Assembly (NCBI RefSeq): GCF_004331175.1 | Contig: NZ_SJOD01000003.1 | Span: 310,001 to 374,000 of the forward strand | Source: Acinetobacter sp. ANC 4178 | GTDB lineage: Bacteria > Pseudomonadota > Gammaproteobacteria > Pseudomonadales > Moraxellaceae | Reading direction: 5' to 3' | DNA: 64,000 bases | Part shown: positions 26,195 to 35,436 of the stretch, piece after piece | Position numbering within the stretch: position 1 is the first letter of the stretch | How the letters are laid out: each line of letters begins with the position of its first letter | Program-made: the position numbers and the translations under genes | Notes under the pieces: generated by a model | What the model was told of the DNA's origin: nothing | Seen by the model: the letters and a program-made list of their open reading frames with translations, nothing else | Databases searched by the model: none

Positions 26195-28003
26195 CTATTT
26201 CTTCATGTCAATATCGATGTACATCCATTCCGCAGGCAAAATCGGATGCTTTTTAAAACCAATCACACGGGGCTGTGCCAAGACATTGCGATAACGCGCA
26301 CCAATAATCTGTACGGGCATATACACTTCCAGCAAACGTGACATTTTCCGATACAGTGCATCTCGTTCTGGGCTAGGCGGCATTTTCTGAGTTTGTTCAT
26401 ACAAACGGTCATATTCGGGAATTTTCACGCAGGCACTGTTGGTTATATTGATATTTTTGCCATAGAACAACTGCATAAAGTTGTCGGCATCTGGGTAATC
26501 GGCAATCCAAGCTGAGCTTTTAAACATAGTCTTGCATTGCTTTTCTAACTTGAGTGCTTCGGCAAATGGTAAGGACTGGGTGCTCATTTTAATTTTGATG
26601 CTATCTAAAGTTTTTTTCCAAAACTCGGCCTGTTGTTGACTTCGCGCACTATTACCCGAGATCGTCATATTAATTTGCAAAGGCTTCCCATTCGGCAAAG
26701 TTCGCCATCCATCCGCACCGACTTTATAGTGATAACGGTCTAACAGCAGATTGGCGGCTTTAACCGAATAAGGAATACTGCTTTTATAGTTCGGATCATA
26801 GCCCACCACGCCATTTGGAATCGGGGCTTGCAAACGTTGTGCATCGCCTTTTTGTAAAATATTAATGTAGTTATCTGCCGAAAAGGCCATCGCCATGGCA
26901 CGGCGTAAGGCAATTTTGTCTTTACTAAAACCGCCCACGACTGGGTTTTGCATGTTCCAATAATGATAATCAATCGAAGGATCGGTAATCCGCGACAGGT
27001 GTACGCCTTTTTTCGCTAGTTCAGGTTTGAGTTTGCCATTTTGCAACGCTTGAACGGTTAACTCTCCATCTAAAGCAAATAGATCTATTTCATCTTTGAT
27101 AAAAGATAACCAACGTGATTGCCCTTCTTCCATCACCTGAATATCAATCACGCCAATTTGTGGCATTTTTTTGCCTTGCATAGCTTTGACAATTTTCTGG
27201 TCTTCTGCCGTAGAAGCCTTAAAGTTCCAGACAAAACTACGAAAATCAGGATTGGCTTTCAAAATAATGCGGGAACCAGGCGTCCAGCGGGTCAGCAAAT
27301 ACGGCCCAGTCCCGACAGGATGCCCCATAACGAATCCTGATTTATCCCGATATTTTTCAATAACTTCACGTGCCACGGCTCCCGCAGGCTGATGTGCCAG
27401 CAACATCGGAAAGTTTTGATCAGGGCTGGTTAAACGAATCACCAAGGTATATCGGTCAGGTGTTTGCAAACCTGCAACAGCTTGATCGTAATTAAACTTG
27501 CCTGTTTGAGTCGCCTGTTTTAATACCGCATCCATCCCTAAAATACGTCCATCCAGCAACCAACTGTTCGGAGAACGCAAGTTTGGATCGAGTAGGCGTT
27601 TAAAGGTATACACATAATCTGCCGAAGTTAGCTCCCGCTTTTTGCCCTTAAAGACTGGATCTGCGGCAAAATAAATGCCCTTTTGGATACGAATGGTATA
27701 GGTCAAACCATCGGCGCTGACTTCTGGTAAGGCAACCGCAGTACGTGGAACCAACTTTGCAGGCGATGCCAAATAATCGTAGGTAAATAAAGTTTCAAAA
27801 ATTGAACCGTTGACATGTGCCGAGTACAAATCATGCACACCTGCGGGGTCAAACCCTGTTTCGGCCACAGGAAACACATAACGTAAGACTTTATGCGGAT
27901 CGGCAGGGCTTTGTGCCAATAAACTCATAGCGCTTGAGATTAAAAGGCTGCCTGCCAATATACTTTTGAGCCAATACTGCTTTTTTTGATTCAACTGTTT
28001 CAT
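26195..28003 (-). CDS. Family 5 extracellular solute-binding protein (peptide type), paralogue 1
   Basis: Periplasmic binding protein of the SBP_bac_5 (OppA/DppA/YejA) family for the neighbouring ABC importer. A signal peptide ends near SLLAQS; the mature part carries family landmarks IFETLFTYDYLASP, the repeated domain boundary GTGPYLL, and a C-terminal half with AWIADYPDADNFMQLFYG. Length 602 aa. It is a clear paralogue of the next gene upstream, matching it in segment after segment (for example DPVVGGFSKDKIALRRA against DPVVGGFSLDKIALRRA), so the operon has two binding proteins of probably different specificity for one permease. Confidence 0.92.
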   Translation of the reverse strand: MKQLNQKKQYWLKSILAGSLLISSAMSLLAQSPADPHKVLRYVFPVAETGFDPAGVHDLYSAHVNGSIFETLFTYDYLASPAKLVPRTAVALPEVSADGLTYTIRIQKGIYFAADPVFKGKKRELTSADYVYTFKRLLDPNLRSPNSWLLDGRILGMDAVLKQATQTGKFNYDQAVAGLQTPDRYTLVIRLTSPDQNFPMLLAHQPAGAVAREVIEKYRDKSGFVMGHPVGTGPYLLTRWTPGSRIILKANPDFRSFVWNFKASTAEDQKIVKAMQGKKMPQIGVIDIQVMEEGQSRWLSFIKDEIDLFALDGELTVQALQNGKLKPELAKKGVHLSRITDPSIDYHYWNMQNPVVGGFSKDKIALRRAMAMAFSADNYINILQKGDAQRLQAPIPNGVVGYDPNYKSSIPYSVKAANLLLDRYHYKVGADGWRTLPNGKPLQINMTISGNSARSQQQAEFWKKTLDSIKIKMSTQSLPFAEALKLEKQCKTMFKSSAWIADYPDADNFMQLFYGKNINITNSACVKIPEYDRLYEQTQKMPPSPERDALYRKMSRLLEVYMPVQIIGARYRNVLAQPRVIGFKKHPILPAEWMYIDIDMKK

Positions 28004-28016
28004 TCTTCGTCCAAAC

Positions 28017-29798
28017 TTATTTATTTTTTACAGGCTGTATATCCAAATATTGCCAGTTGCTATTCATCATGGGATGGGCTTTAAAGCCCTGAACTTGTGG
28101 ATGCAACAACCAGTTGCGAATACGGCTACTATGAATAATCCATGGATTATCAGCTTCGATTTGACGGCTTAATTTTTCGTAATACGGTAAGCGTTGCTGC
28201 GGGGGTAAATGCAACATTTGCTGATACAGCGCATCATAGCTTTTCGATTGATAGCAACTTAAATTGCCCTGTGCTGAATTCGGCCCATACAGCAACTGCG
28301 CAAAATTTTCCCCTTCTGGATAATCCGCAATCCAAGCCCCACCCCACAACATATACTTGCATTGCGTTGCTGCTTTTAAGTTATCGGCAAAGTTACTCAC
28401 TTGAAAATCAACCCGAATGCCTATCGCATCCAGATTCTTTTTCCACAGTTCAGATTGCACCACGGAACTGGAACTATTTTCCGTCATAAACTTTAAAGTG
28501 AGTGCTTTGCCATTGGGTAAAGTCCGATAACCATCTGCACCTTTTTTATAGCCAAAACGATCCAGTAGTTTATTGGCCAAGATAGGATTATAGGCGAGGC
28601 TACTGCGATAATTCGGATTAAAGCCCTGCACACCGTCTGGAACCAACATTTCAGACCGAACCGCCTGTCCCTTATAGAGTTGTTTAATCGCTTCATCTTG
28701 GTTAAACGACAAGGTAATGGCACGACGTAAGGCAATTTTATCTAGACTGAATCCACCAACAACCGGATCTTTCATATTGAACATGGTGTAGGTAATTTCG
28801 GGGTCTTTATTGGGGTAGTGCTGAATCCCTTGCTTCACCAATTCAGGTTTGAGCTTCTGACCATCCAGTGCTTGCGGCACAGCATTCGAAGTTAATTTGT
28901 CGAAATCGAGTTGCCCTGTTTTAAATGCCAACCAGCGCGATTGTTCTTCTTCAATAATGCTGACCTCGACTTTACCAATTTGTGGCATCTGCTTGCCTGA
29001 CATTTCTTGTACCAATCGGTTATCCCAAGCACTACCTGTCGATTTGAAATCCCAGACAAAACCACGGTAATACGGGTTGGCGGTCAATTCAATTTTGCTA
29101 CGTGGCACATACTTGCTCAGTTGATACGGCCCAGTCCCGACAGGATGCTGTGCAATACGATCACCATAATATTCAACCACTTCGCGTGCTGTGGCGCCAA
29201 AAGTCACATACGCCAGAATATATTGAAAATTATAATCAGGACGAGTCAGGGTAATTTGCAAAGTATAGGGATCAAGGGCTTTTAAGCCTGCAATCGGAGC
29301 ATCGTAATTAAACTTTCCCGTTTTCTTGGCTAGGGCATTGGCTTCATTACCCCCCACAATTTTTCCATCAATGAATGAATAAGTGGTTGAACGGTTTTTC
29401 GGGTCTAAAATACGTTGAATGCTGTAAATATAATCTTGGGCTTTGAGTTCACGACGTTGCCCCTTAAGCGCAGGATCAGGTGAAAAATAAATTCCTGATT
29501 TAATTTTAAAGGTATAAACCTTGCCATTTTGCTCAATACGCGGCAAAGCCTGTACCGTATTCGGTACCAATTGCACAGGACGGGCTAAATAATCGTATTT
29601 CAGCAAAGGTTCAAAAATGACTTCGGCTATTTTGCCACTGTAAAAATTGTAGGTTTTGATCATGTCAAAACCATCATCAGGTGCTTCTATCGCCACGTGT
29701 AAAATTTTGTTAGGCTGTGCAGCAGCATTGGCTTGCCCCATGCAGCCCGATGAAATCAACAAGGTTAAAATGGCAATTCTTAATTTTTTGGCTTCCAA
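28017..29798 (-). CDS. Family 5 extracellular solute-binding protein (peptide type), paralogue 2
   Basis: First gene of the leftward operon and second peptide-type binding protein (593 aa). The likely signal peptidase I site is after GQANA; a cysteine at residue ~19 (SSGC) is a poor lipobox. Landmarks include IFEPLLKYDYLARP, GTGPYQLSKYVPRSKIEL and AWIADYPEGENFAQLLYGP. The start codon is TTG: no earlier or nearby in-frame ATG keeps the signal peptide, and a strong AGGAAAGG lies 6 nt upstream. It faces the TonB-receptor operon across a 728-bp regulatory region. Confidence 0.9.
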   Translation of the reverse strand: MEAKKLRIAILTLLISSGCMGQANAAAQPNKILHVAIEAPDDGFDMIKTYNFYSGKIAEVIFEPLLKYDYLARPVQLVPNTVQALPRIEQNGKVYTFKIKSGIYFSPDPALKGQRRELKAQDYIYSIQRILDPKNRSTTYSFIDGKIVGGNEANALAKKTGKFNYDAPIAGLKALDPYTLQITLTRPDYNFQYILAYVTFGATAREVVEYYGDRIAQHPVGTGPYQLSKYVPRSKIELTANPYYRGFVWDFKSTGSAWDNRLVQEMSGKQMPQIGKVEVSIIEEEQSRWLAFKTGQLDFDKLTSNAVPQALDGQKLKPELVKQGIQHYPNKDPEITYTMFNMKDPVVGGFSLDKIALRRAITLSFNQDEAIKQLYKGQAVRSEMLVPDGVQGFNPNYRSSLAYNPILANKLLDRFGYKKGADGYRTLPNGKALTLKFMTENSSSSVVQSELWKKNLDAIGIRVDFQVSNFADNLKAATQCKYMLWGGAWIADYPEGENFAQLLYGPNSAQGNLSCYQSKSYDALYQQMLHLPPQQRLPYYEKLSRQIEADNPWIIHSSRIRNWLLHPQVQGFKAHPMMNSNWQYLDIQPVKNK

Positions 29799-30526
29799 TT
29801 TTTACCTTTCCTGTGATGCTCGCTTAAGCGCTGCGTCATTCATTGTTTTAAACTGATGTGTTTATTTTTATCCATGTTCCATTTAAGCAAATTCTCTGAA
29901 ATTAATCCTCTGCTTAAATCATGAATCTATAATGATTTGAGGCTAAAGCGAATTTCGTGCCATCCTGAAAAACTTGCCCGTATTTAAAAAAACCACATTA
30001 TTTAAAGTTATTTTTTATTAGATATTTATCGTATTTTTATCTAACTATTTCTTACAACTTATTGACCAAAAAGTACAACAATAAACCCATTAACGAATAC
30101 TTACATAACGCACAAAAAAAACACATATATGATTCATAATAGCTCACGCTTAATTTATTTATAACAATAAATATATTCAATATACTGTTTTATATAAATT
30201 TTATCATTTATACGTTTCATAAAAATAAATTATCATTTAAATAAAAACATGAAATTTCGTTTATTTTTTATACAAAAATTAAAAATATCAAAAATCCGCC
30301 CTGACTTTTAGTTCCAAATTGACGCATTTTCACCCGCGCGCTATTTTTTGCTTAGCCTACTTATATAGCTAATAAAAGTTGTGAGTAAAATCACAATTTA
30401 ACTTTATAAAATATCTTTATTTCAACAACTTAAATTTTAAACATCTCTCAAAAAACAACTTGGCATCTGAATTGCTTAAACCTAGCCAGCAATCTCGCTA
30501 AATACAAAAAAAGGATTACTTTTACG
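29799..30526. promoter_or_regulatory. 728-bp divergent regulatory region between the peptide-ABC and TonB-receptor operons
   Basis: Very AT-rich region with no supported gene. It must carry promoters for both the leftward ABC/peptidase operon and the rightward receptor-TonB operon. The only strong site seen is the CRP/Vfr-type palindrome at 30379-30396. Near 30224-30240 there are stretches resembling half of a Fur box (ttatcattta), but no full 19-bp Fur match was found. Confidence 0.6.
30379..30396. promoter_or_regulatory. Perfect CRP/Vfr-type operator (TTGTGA-N6-TCACAA)
   Basis: TTGTGA, six bases (GTAAAA), TCACAA: a perfect inverted repeat containing the full TGTGA-N6-TCACA consensus of the CRP/Vfr family. 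It lies 131 bp before the receptor ATG and shortly before an AT-rich -10-like TATAAAAT at 30405-30412. The spacing does not decide between activation and repression. Confidence 0.65.
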
Positions 30527-33202
30527 ATGATAAAGAACAAATCTGCTAAGGTGATGGACAAGCCATCGGTTAGCAAAGCAATTCTTAAATTAAGTACGCT
30601 GAGTTTAAGTATGATGTGTTTGTCTTTAGCTCATGCTGAAGATACAGAACGACAAGAACAACCCGTAAAAGTTGCAAAAGTTACAGTAACAGGGTCTTCA
30701 ATTAAGGGGGTGGCCGCGCAAAGTACCTCTCCAATTACAATTATTAAGGGCGAAGACTTAACCAATCAGGGGATTACCACCGTCGAAGAAGCATTGACCA
30801 AGGTCAGTGCCAACCAAGCGGGTTTTTCGACCTCACAGAACGTCGGGGCAAGTAATACCGAAGGCTCATCGGCCAACCTTCGAGCCTTAGGGACTGACAA
30901 AACCCTCGTTCTACTGAATGGTCGCCGTCTGGCCTATAGTGCATTTAGCACCTCCACCACCAACCTGAACATTATTCCATTGGCAATGATTGAGCGCATT
31001 GAAATTCTGCGTGATGGTGCTTCTGCCGTGTATGGTGCCGATGCAATTGCAGGGGTCATTAACTTAATTACCAAAAAAAGCTACGAGGGATTCAGTGTCA
31101 GTGGCGGCTTACTACAACCTGAACAGTCAGGTGGAGATAAACAAGACGTTCAAATTTTTGGTGGCTACGGCAATCTAGATGAGCAAGGCTTTAACGTCTT
31201 TGGTGTAGTCGATTACCGCCGTTCTAATGACATTATGGCAAAAGACCGTAAAGTCAGTAAACGTGGTGGCTTAATACCTGAACTCGGTATTGACGCCAGT
31301 TCAGCCAATGGCTTTCCTGCTAACTTTTATGACCCGACCACAGGAACTTTGGGCAATCCGTATGGCAATAGTAACTGTAATAACACCTCAAATGTTGTCG
31401 CAGATGGTGGGCTGTGTTATCTCAATACCCAAGCACTGATTGGCATTGCCCCTGAAACAGAAACCATTTCGGCAATGGGTCGCGGTACATTCAAACTCAG
31501 CGACACCTTCAATGCAATTGGTGAATATATCTATTCTCACAACGAAGTCACCACGTCCATCGCACCCGATGTCTATAGCCGCTCCGTGACCCTACCTAAA
31601 ACCAGTCCTTATTATCCTGGTGAAGGAATTACACCATCTGTGGATGGTTTAAGCGGTGTGCCATTACAACTGTATTTACGCTCCCAAGCAGGTAACCGGG
31701 TTTCGCAATCTGTCAATGAGTCGCACCGTGCCTTTGTCGGCATTGAAGGTGAAGCCTATGGATGGGACATGAATGGAGGTGTGACCTATGCCAAAAGTGA
31801 AGCGACCGACAGTTTTGTCAGTGGTTATTTAAACCGCAGCAAGTTACAAGCCGCTTTAGATGATGGCTTGATCAATCCCTTTGGTGCCAGTGCGGACTCA
31901 AGTTTATGGAACTCTTTTTCCGTCAGTGGCGAATCTAATGTCGCTTCATTAGATTCCACCACAGTCGATCTAACCGTAAGCCGCGCCATTTATACCTTAC
32001 CCGCAGGTGATGTTGGTTTAGCACTGGGTGGCAGTTTCAGTAAACAAGAATGGGAAGCCAAAGTTAATTCAGACATTGTGAGTCAAGTCCCGAGTAGCGG
32101 TACAGACCCGAATAAACCACTCAGCCAAGGTGACCGTGATATCACAGCCTTCTTTGGTGAGTTACATATTCCAATCACCAAAACTTTAGAAGCACAACTG
32201 GCGGCACGTTACGATGACTATAGTGACTTTGGCGATACCTTTAACCCGAAAATTGCTTTCCGTTGGGAACCACTCAAACAACTGATGTTCCGCACCTCCT
32301 ACAGTACAGGTTTCCGCGCACCAAGCTTATATGACATCAATGCACCGCAGAGCGAAACCTACACTGGGGCAAAATATGATGACCCAGTACTCTGCTCGGG
32401 CGGTAAAGATGCAACACCTGCTCAATATAAAACCGAATGTAATGTACAGTTCAAACGTATGCAAGGTGGTTCACCCGATCTACAACCAGAAGAATCTACC
32501 TCATATACTGCGGGTTTTGTACTTGAGCCCATCAAGAATTTAGTGTTCACAGCCGATTACTACAACATCGAAATTGATGGTCTGATCGACACCATTAGTG
32601 ATGCCATGATTTTTGAAAACCCAACAAAATATGCAGACCGTTTTATCCGTGATGCTGAAGGTCGGATTAAATATGTCAACACCACACTGGTGAATATGGG
32701 CGGGATTAAAACCGAAGGGATTGACCTGACCCTAAACTATTTAACCCCAATGACCGCAACAGGTCGCTTTGGTTTTGGCATCGATGGCACCTATATCATC
32801 AAATATGACAAACAAGAAGAAGCTGGCGGAGCATGGGAAGGCAAAGTCGGAACCTATGACGACCCTGCAATTCTTCGTTGGAAACATGTTGCCAACATTA
32901 ACTGGAGTTATGAAAACTGGAAGATGATGTTTGAGCAAGAATTCTACCGTGGTTACGATGACCAAAATGCCATAGGCGATGATGCTTATGACCACCACAA
33001 AGTCAGTGACTACACCCTCTATAACGTTTCAGGCACCTATAAAGGCTTTAAAAATTTAGAGCTGACAGCTGGCATTAAAAACCTATTTGATGCCGAGCCT
33101 GCCGCATCGAATGTGATGGATAACTTCCAATACGGTTATGACCCACGTTATAGCGACCCAACTGGACGCGCTTACTACCTGCGAGGGACGTACAAATTCT
33201 AA
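30527..33202 (+). CDS. TonB-dependent outer-membrane receptor (large, probably non-siderophore class)
   Basis: 891-residue TonB-dependent transporter. A signal peptide ends at LAHAED, a TonB-box-like AKVTVTGS follows near residue 50, then the plug (about 60-180) with ANLRALGTDKTLVLLNGRRLA and DGASAVYGADAIAGVINLIT, then the beta-barrel closing with the aromatic end YYLRGTYKF. The long plug and the LRALG-LVLLNGRR signature belong to the receptor class common in Xanthomonas, Caulobacter and Alteromonadales, often linked to peptide or carbohydrate uptake, rather than to catecholate siderophore receptors. It heads an operon with its own tonB, exbB and two exbD genes, opposite a peptide ABC operon, so peptide or peptide-like cargo is inferred. 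Confidence 0.92.
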   Translation: MIKNKSAKVMDKPSVSKAILKLSTLSLSMMCLSLAHAEDTERQEQPVKVAKVTVTGSSIKGVAAQSTSPITIIKGEDLTNQGITTVEEALTKVSANQAGFSTSQNVGASNTEGSSANLRALGTDKTLVLLNGRRLAYSAFSTSTTNLNIIPLAMIERIEILRDGASAVYGADAIAGVINLITKKSYEGFSVSGGLLQPEQSGGDKQDVQIFGGYGNLDEQGFNVFGVVDYRRSNDIMAKDRKVSKRGGLIPELGIDASSANGFPANFYDPTTGTLGNPYGNSNCNNTSNVVADGGLCYLNTQALIGIAPETETISAMGRGTFKLSDTFNAIGEYIYSHNEVTTSIAPDVYSRSVTLPKTSPYYPGEGITPSVDGLSGVPLQLYLRSQAGNRVSQSVNESHRAFVGIEGEAYGWDMNGGVTYAKSEATDSFVSGYLNRSKLQAALDDGLINPFGASADSSLWNSFSVSGESNVASLDSTTVDLTVSRAIYTLPAGDVGLALGGSFSKQEWEAKVNSDIVSQVPSSGTDPNKPLSQGDRDITAFFGELHIPITKTLEAQLAARYDDYSDFGDTFNPKIAFRWEPLKQLMFRTSYSTGFRAPSLYDINAPQSETYTGAKYDDPVLCSGGKDATPAQYKTECNVQFKRMQGGSPDLQPEESTSYTAGFVLEPIKNLVFTADYYNIEIDGLIDTISDAMIFENPTKYADRFIRDAEGRIKYVNTTLVNMGGIKTEGIDLTLNYLTPMTATGRFGFGIDGTYIIKYDKQEEAGGAWEGKVGTYDDPAILRWKHVANINWSYENWKMMFEQEFYRGYDDQNAIGDDAYDHHKVSDYTLYNVSGTYKGFKNLELTAGIKNLFDAEPAASNVMDNFQYGYDPRYSDPTGRAYYLRGTYKF

Positions 33203-33207
33203 TTGGT

Positions 33208-33262
33208 GTTCTGTCCATACTGTCTTGAGAACCTCCAGCCATACAGTATGGACAGAACTTTT
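33208..33262 (+). terminator. 16-bp perfect inverted repeat between receptor gene and tonB (terminator or attenuator)
   Basis: GTTCTGTCCATACTGT (33208-33223) pairs perfectly with ACAGTATGGACAGAAC (33243-33258) across a 19-nt loop and is followed by only a short T run. It lies 5 bp after the receptor stop codon. It could partly terminate transcription, lowering tonB-exbBD relative to the receptor, or protect the mRNA 3' end. Confidence 0.7.
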
Positions 33263-33365
33263 AATCCTTCGTTTAGCCAAACAGCAAATACCGTCAATCG
33301 GTCCATCTTTCATAAGCAGTGATGCGTGAACGATTTATTGTTTGTCTCAAATTTCAGGAGTAACC

Positions 33366-34076
33366 ATGGGCACAAGTTTCACAGCATTAGAGAACAATTC
33401 AGCCAAACGCCTGATTGGTATTGGGGCAGTCATCTTTCTGCATCTTATTATTTTCTATGCCCTTATGGCGGGTTTGTCCAAAACCATACATAAGCCCGAA
33501 GAACCCACTGTGGAATTGATGATTATTCAAGATAAACCACCTGAACCCGAAAAACCCAAACCCAAAGAAATTCCACCCGAACCACCTAAAATGGTTAAAG
33601 AGGTCGTAAAAACCCCTGCACCCGAAAAGCCTGTAGAGAAAGTCGAGCGTGTACAAAAAACAGCGGTGGTGAGTCCGACTCAACCTGTAAAAACAGCGAT
33701 ACCAACGACTACAGCAGCCCCTCCACCAAGTCCAGTGCCTGCCCCTGCACCTGTTGCGGCAGCAGCAACACCCGCCCCAACACCAAAACCTGCGGGCGCA
33801 ACTCGCGGAGCTTCACAAGGTGAAGGAGGCTGTAAACAACCAGAAATGCCACGTGAAGCGCAAATGAATGGTGAATTTGGTGCAGTAACCATTTCGGTAC
33901 TGGTCGGGACAGATGGAAAAGCCAAACAAGTCAAAGTGAAAAAATCCAGCGGTGTGAAGAGCTTAGATAAAGCAGCCTCTAAAGCTTATAGCTTATGCAC
34001 CTTTAATCCCGCATTAAAAAATGGTGAACCACAAGAAACTTGGTTTGAAATTCCTTATGAATTTGCACTGGACTAA
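33366..34076 (+). CDS. tonB: TonB energy-transducing protein
   Basis: Couples the inner-membrane proton motive force to the outer-membrane receptor. One N-terminal membrane anchor (LIGIGAVIFLHLIIFYALMAGL), then a proline/glutamate/lysine-rich periplasmic linker (about residues 50-140, with PEPEKPKPKEIPPEPPK) and a C-terminal TonB domain with GAVTISVLVGTDGKAKQVKVKKSSG and FNPALKNGEP. The ATG at 33366 behind AGGAG is chosen (236 aa) over a TTG 24 bp upstream. It is followed by exbB after 28 bp; the gene order matches the TonB1-type unit described in A. baumannii. Confidence 0.95.
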   Translation: MGTSFTALENNSAKRLIGIGAVIFLHLIIFYALMAGLSKTIHKPEEPTVELMIIQDKPPEPEKPKPKEIPPEPPKMVKEVVKTPAPEKPVEKVERVQKTAVVSPTQPVKTAIPTTTAAPPPSPVPAPAPVAAAATPAPTPKPAGATRGASQGEGGCKQPEMPREAQMNGEFGAVTISVLVGTDGKAKQVKVKKSSGVKSLDKAASKAYSLCTFNPALKNGEPQETWFEIPYEFALD

Positions 34077-34104
34077 TGAATTAAACAAAAATTGGAGTAT
34101 ATAG

Positions 34105-34974
34105 ATGAATAAAATGATCAATCCTGTAAAAAAAATGGCCACTGTTGGCTTACTTGCAGCAAGTACCCTTCTCCCGATTCATCCTGCATTTGCTGAAGAT
34201 ACTGCCCCAGCAACGACGACAGCAGTAACTTCGAGTAACACCGCCACAGCACCGCAACCACCGGCTAAATCAGAAGCCCCTGCTTATAACCCTTATGGCT
34301 TAGAAGCAATGTGGAAAGAAGGTGATATGGTCGCCAAAACCACGCTGTTTATTTTGGTCATGATGTCAATTGGCACGTGGTACATCATGATTACCAAACT
34401 GCTGCAACAATCGAAAATTAAAGGGCAAGGTCGTAAAGCGGAGGCTGAGTTTTGGGATGCCAGTACACTCGAAAGCGCAACAGATAGCTTAGATAAAGAC
34501 AGTGTTTTCCGCTTTATTGCGGAAAAAGGCATTCACTCGACCAAAAACCACGAAGGAACTTTATTAGAACGTATCGACTTTAATACTTGGGTGACCATTT
34601 CCATTCAACGCGCCATCGACAAAATTCAAAGTCATTTGAGTGGCGGACTGGCGTTTCTGGCCACCGTTGGCTCAACTGCGCCATTTGTAGGGCTATTTGG
34701 GACAGTTTGGGGAATTTATCATGCACTTACCGCCATCGGCATGTCGGGTCAAGCCTCGATTGATAAAGTTGCAGGTCCTGTTGGTGAAGCCCTCATTATG
34801 ACGGCGATTGGTCTGGCTGTCGCAGTGCCCGCGGTACTCGGCTACAACTGGCTGACCCGTCGCAATAAAGCAGTGATGGAAAATGTCCGTACTTTTGGCT
34901 CTGATTTACACACCGTTTTACTGAGTGGAGAAATCAGCAGCAATCCAAATCATAAAAAAGTCGTGAATAAATAA
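34105..34974 (+). CDS. exbB: ExbB proton channel subunit (MotA/TolQ/ExbB family)
   Basis: Forms the inner-membrane proton channel with ExbD that energises TonB. It begins with a cleavable-looking signal (ending near HPAFAED) and a short Ala/Thr/Pro-rich periplasmic part, as in Pseudomonas-type ExbB. Three membrane helices follow, with the family core FLATVGSTAPFVGLFGTVWGI and IGLAVAVPAVLGYN. Length 289 aa. GGAGT precedes the ATG. It is in line with tonB and the two exbD genes, spaced by 15-28 bp. Confidence 0.95.
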   Translation: MNKMINPVKKMATVGLLAASTLLPIHPAFAEDTAPATTTAVTSSNTATAPQPPAKSEAPAYNPYGLEAMWKEGDMVAKTTLFILVMMSIGTWYIMITKLLQQSKIKGQGRKAEAEFWDASTLESATDSLDKDSVFRFIAEKGIHSTKNHEGTLLERIDFNTWVTISIQRAIDKIQSHLSGGLAFLATVGSTAPFVGLFGTVWGIYHALTAIGMSGQASIDKVAGPVGEALIMTAIGLAVAVPAVLGYNWLTRRNKAVMENVRTFGSDLHTVLLSGEISSNPNHKKVVNK

Positions 34975-34989
34975 AAGAGGACATCCACC

Positions 34990-35415
34990 ATGGGCATGAT
35001 GGTCAGTTCAGATGACAGTGAAGATGATGTAATCGGAACCATTAATACAACTCCACTGGTTGATATCATGTTGGTTCTGCTGATTATTTTCCTTATTACG
35101 GTGCCTGTCGCTATTCATACCGTACCCGTGAAATTACCCGAGGAAAAAAATACGCCTTATGCCAATAAACCTGAAAATATTCAACTTGCAGTCAATAAAA
35201 ATGGCGATGTGTTCTGGAATGAAAAATATATCGGAGACAAAGCCACACTCATGACACGCCTACAAGCTGAGGCGCAAAAACGCCCACAGCCCGAAGTGCA
35301 TATTCGTGGCGATCAACAGACTCACTTTGACGCGATTGATCAGGTGATTAATGCAACCAAACAAGCTGGGATTGGCAAAATTGCATTTGTGACCACTCCC
35401 CCAGCTTCACCATAA
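34990..35415 (+). CDS. exbD: ExbD/TolR family protein, first copy
   Basis: Channel partner of ExbB. A short cytoplasmic N-terminus, then one membrane helix containing the essential aspartate in TTPLVDIMLVLLIIFLIT, then a periplasmic domain with HIRGDQQTHFDAIDQVINATKQAGI. 141 aa. AGAGGA lies upstream. It differs clearly from the following exbD copy in the periplasmic part, so the two are old paralogues and not a recent duplication. Confidence 0.94.
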   Translation: MGMMVSSDDSEDDVIGTINTTPLVDIMLVLLIIFLITVPVAIHTVPVKLPEEKNTPYANKPENIQLAVNKNGDVFWNEKYIGDKATLMTRLQAEAQKRPQPEVHIRGDQQTHFDAIDQVINATKQAGIGKIAFVTTPPASP

Positions 35416-35436
35416 TCGACTCAGAAGGAGCAAGTT

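Noticed and set aside
30220..30245. Possible Fur box before the TonB-receptor operon
   Set aside because: Only a half-match (ttatcattta) in very AT-rich DNA; such half-matches occur by chance.
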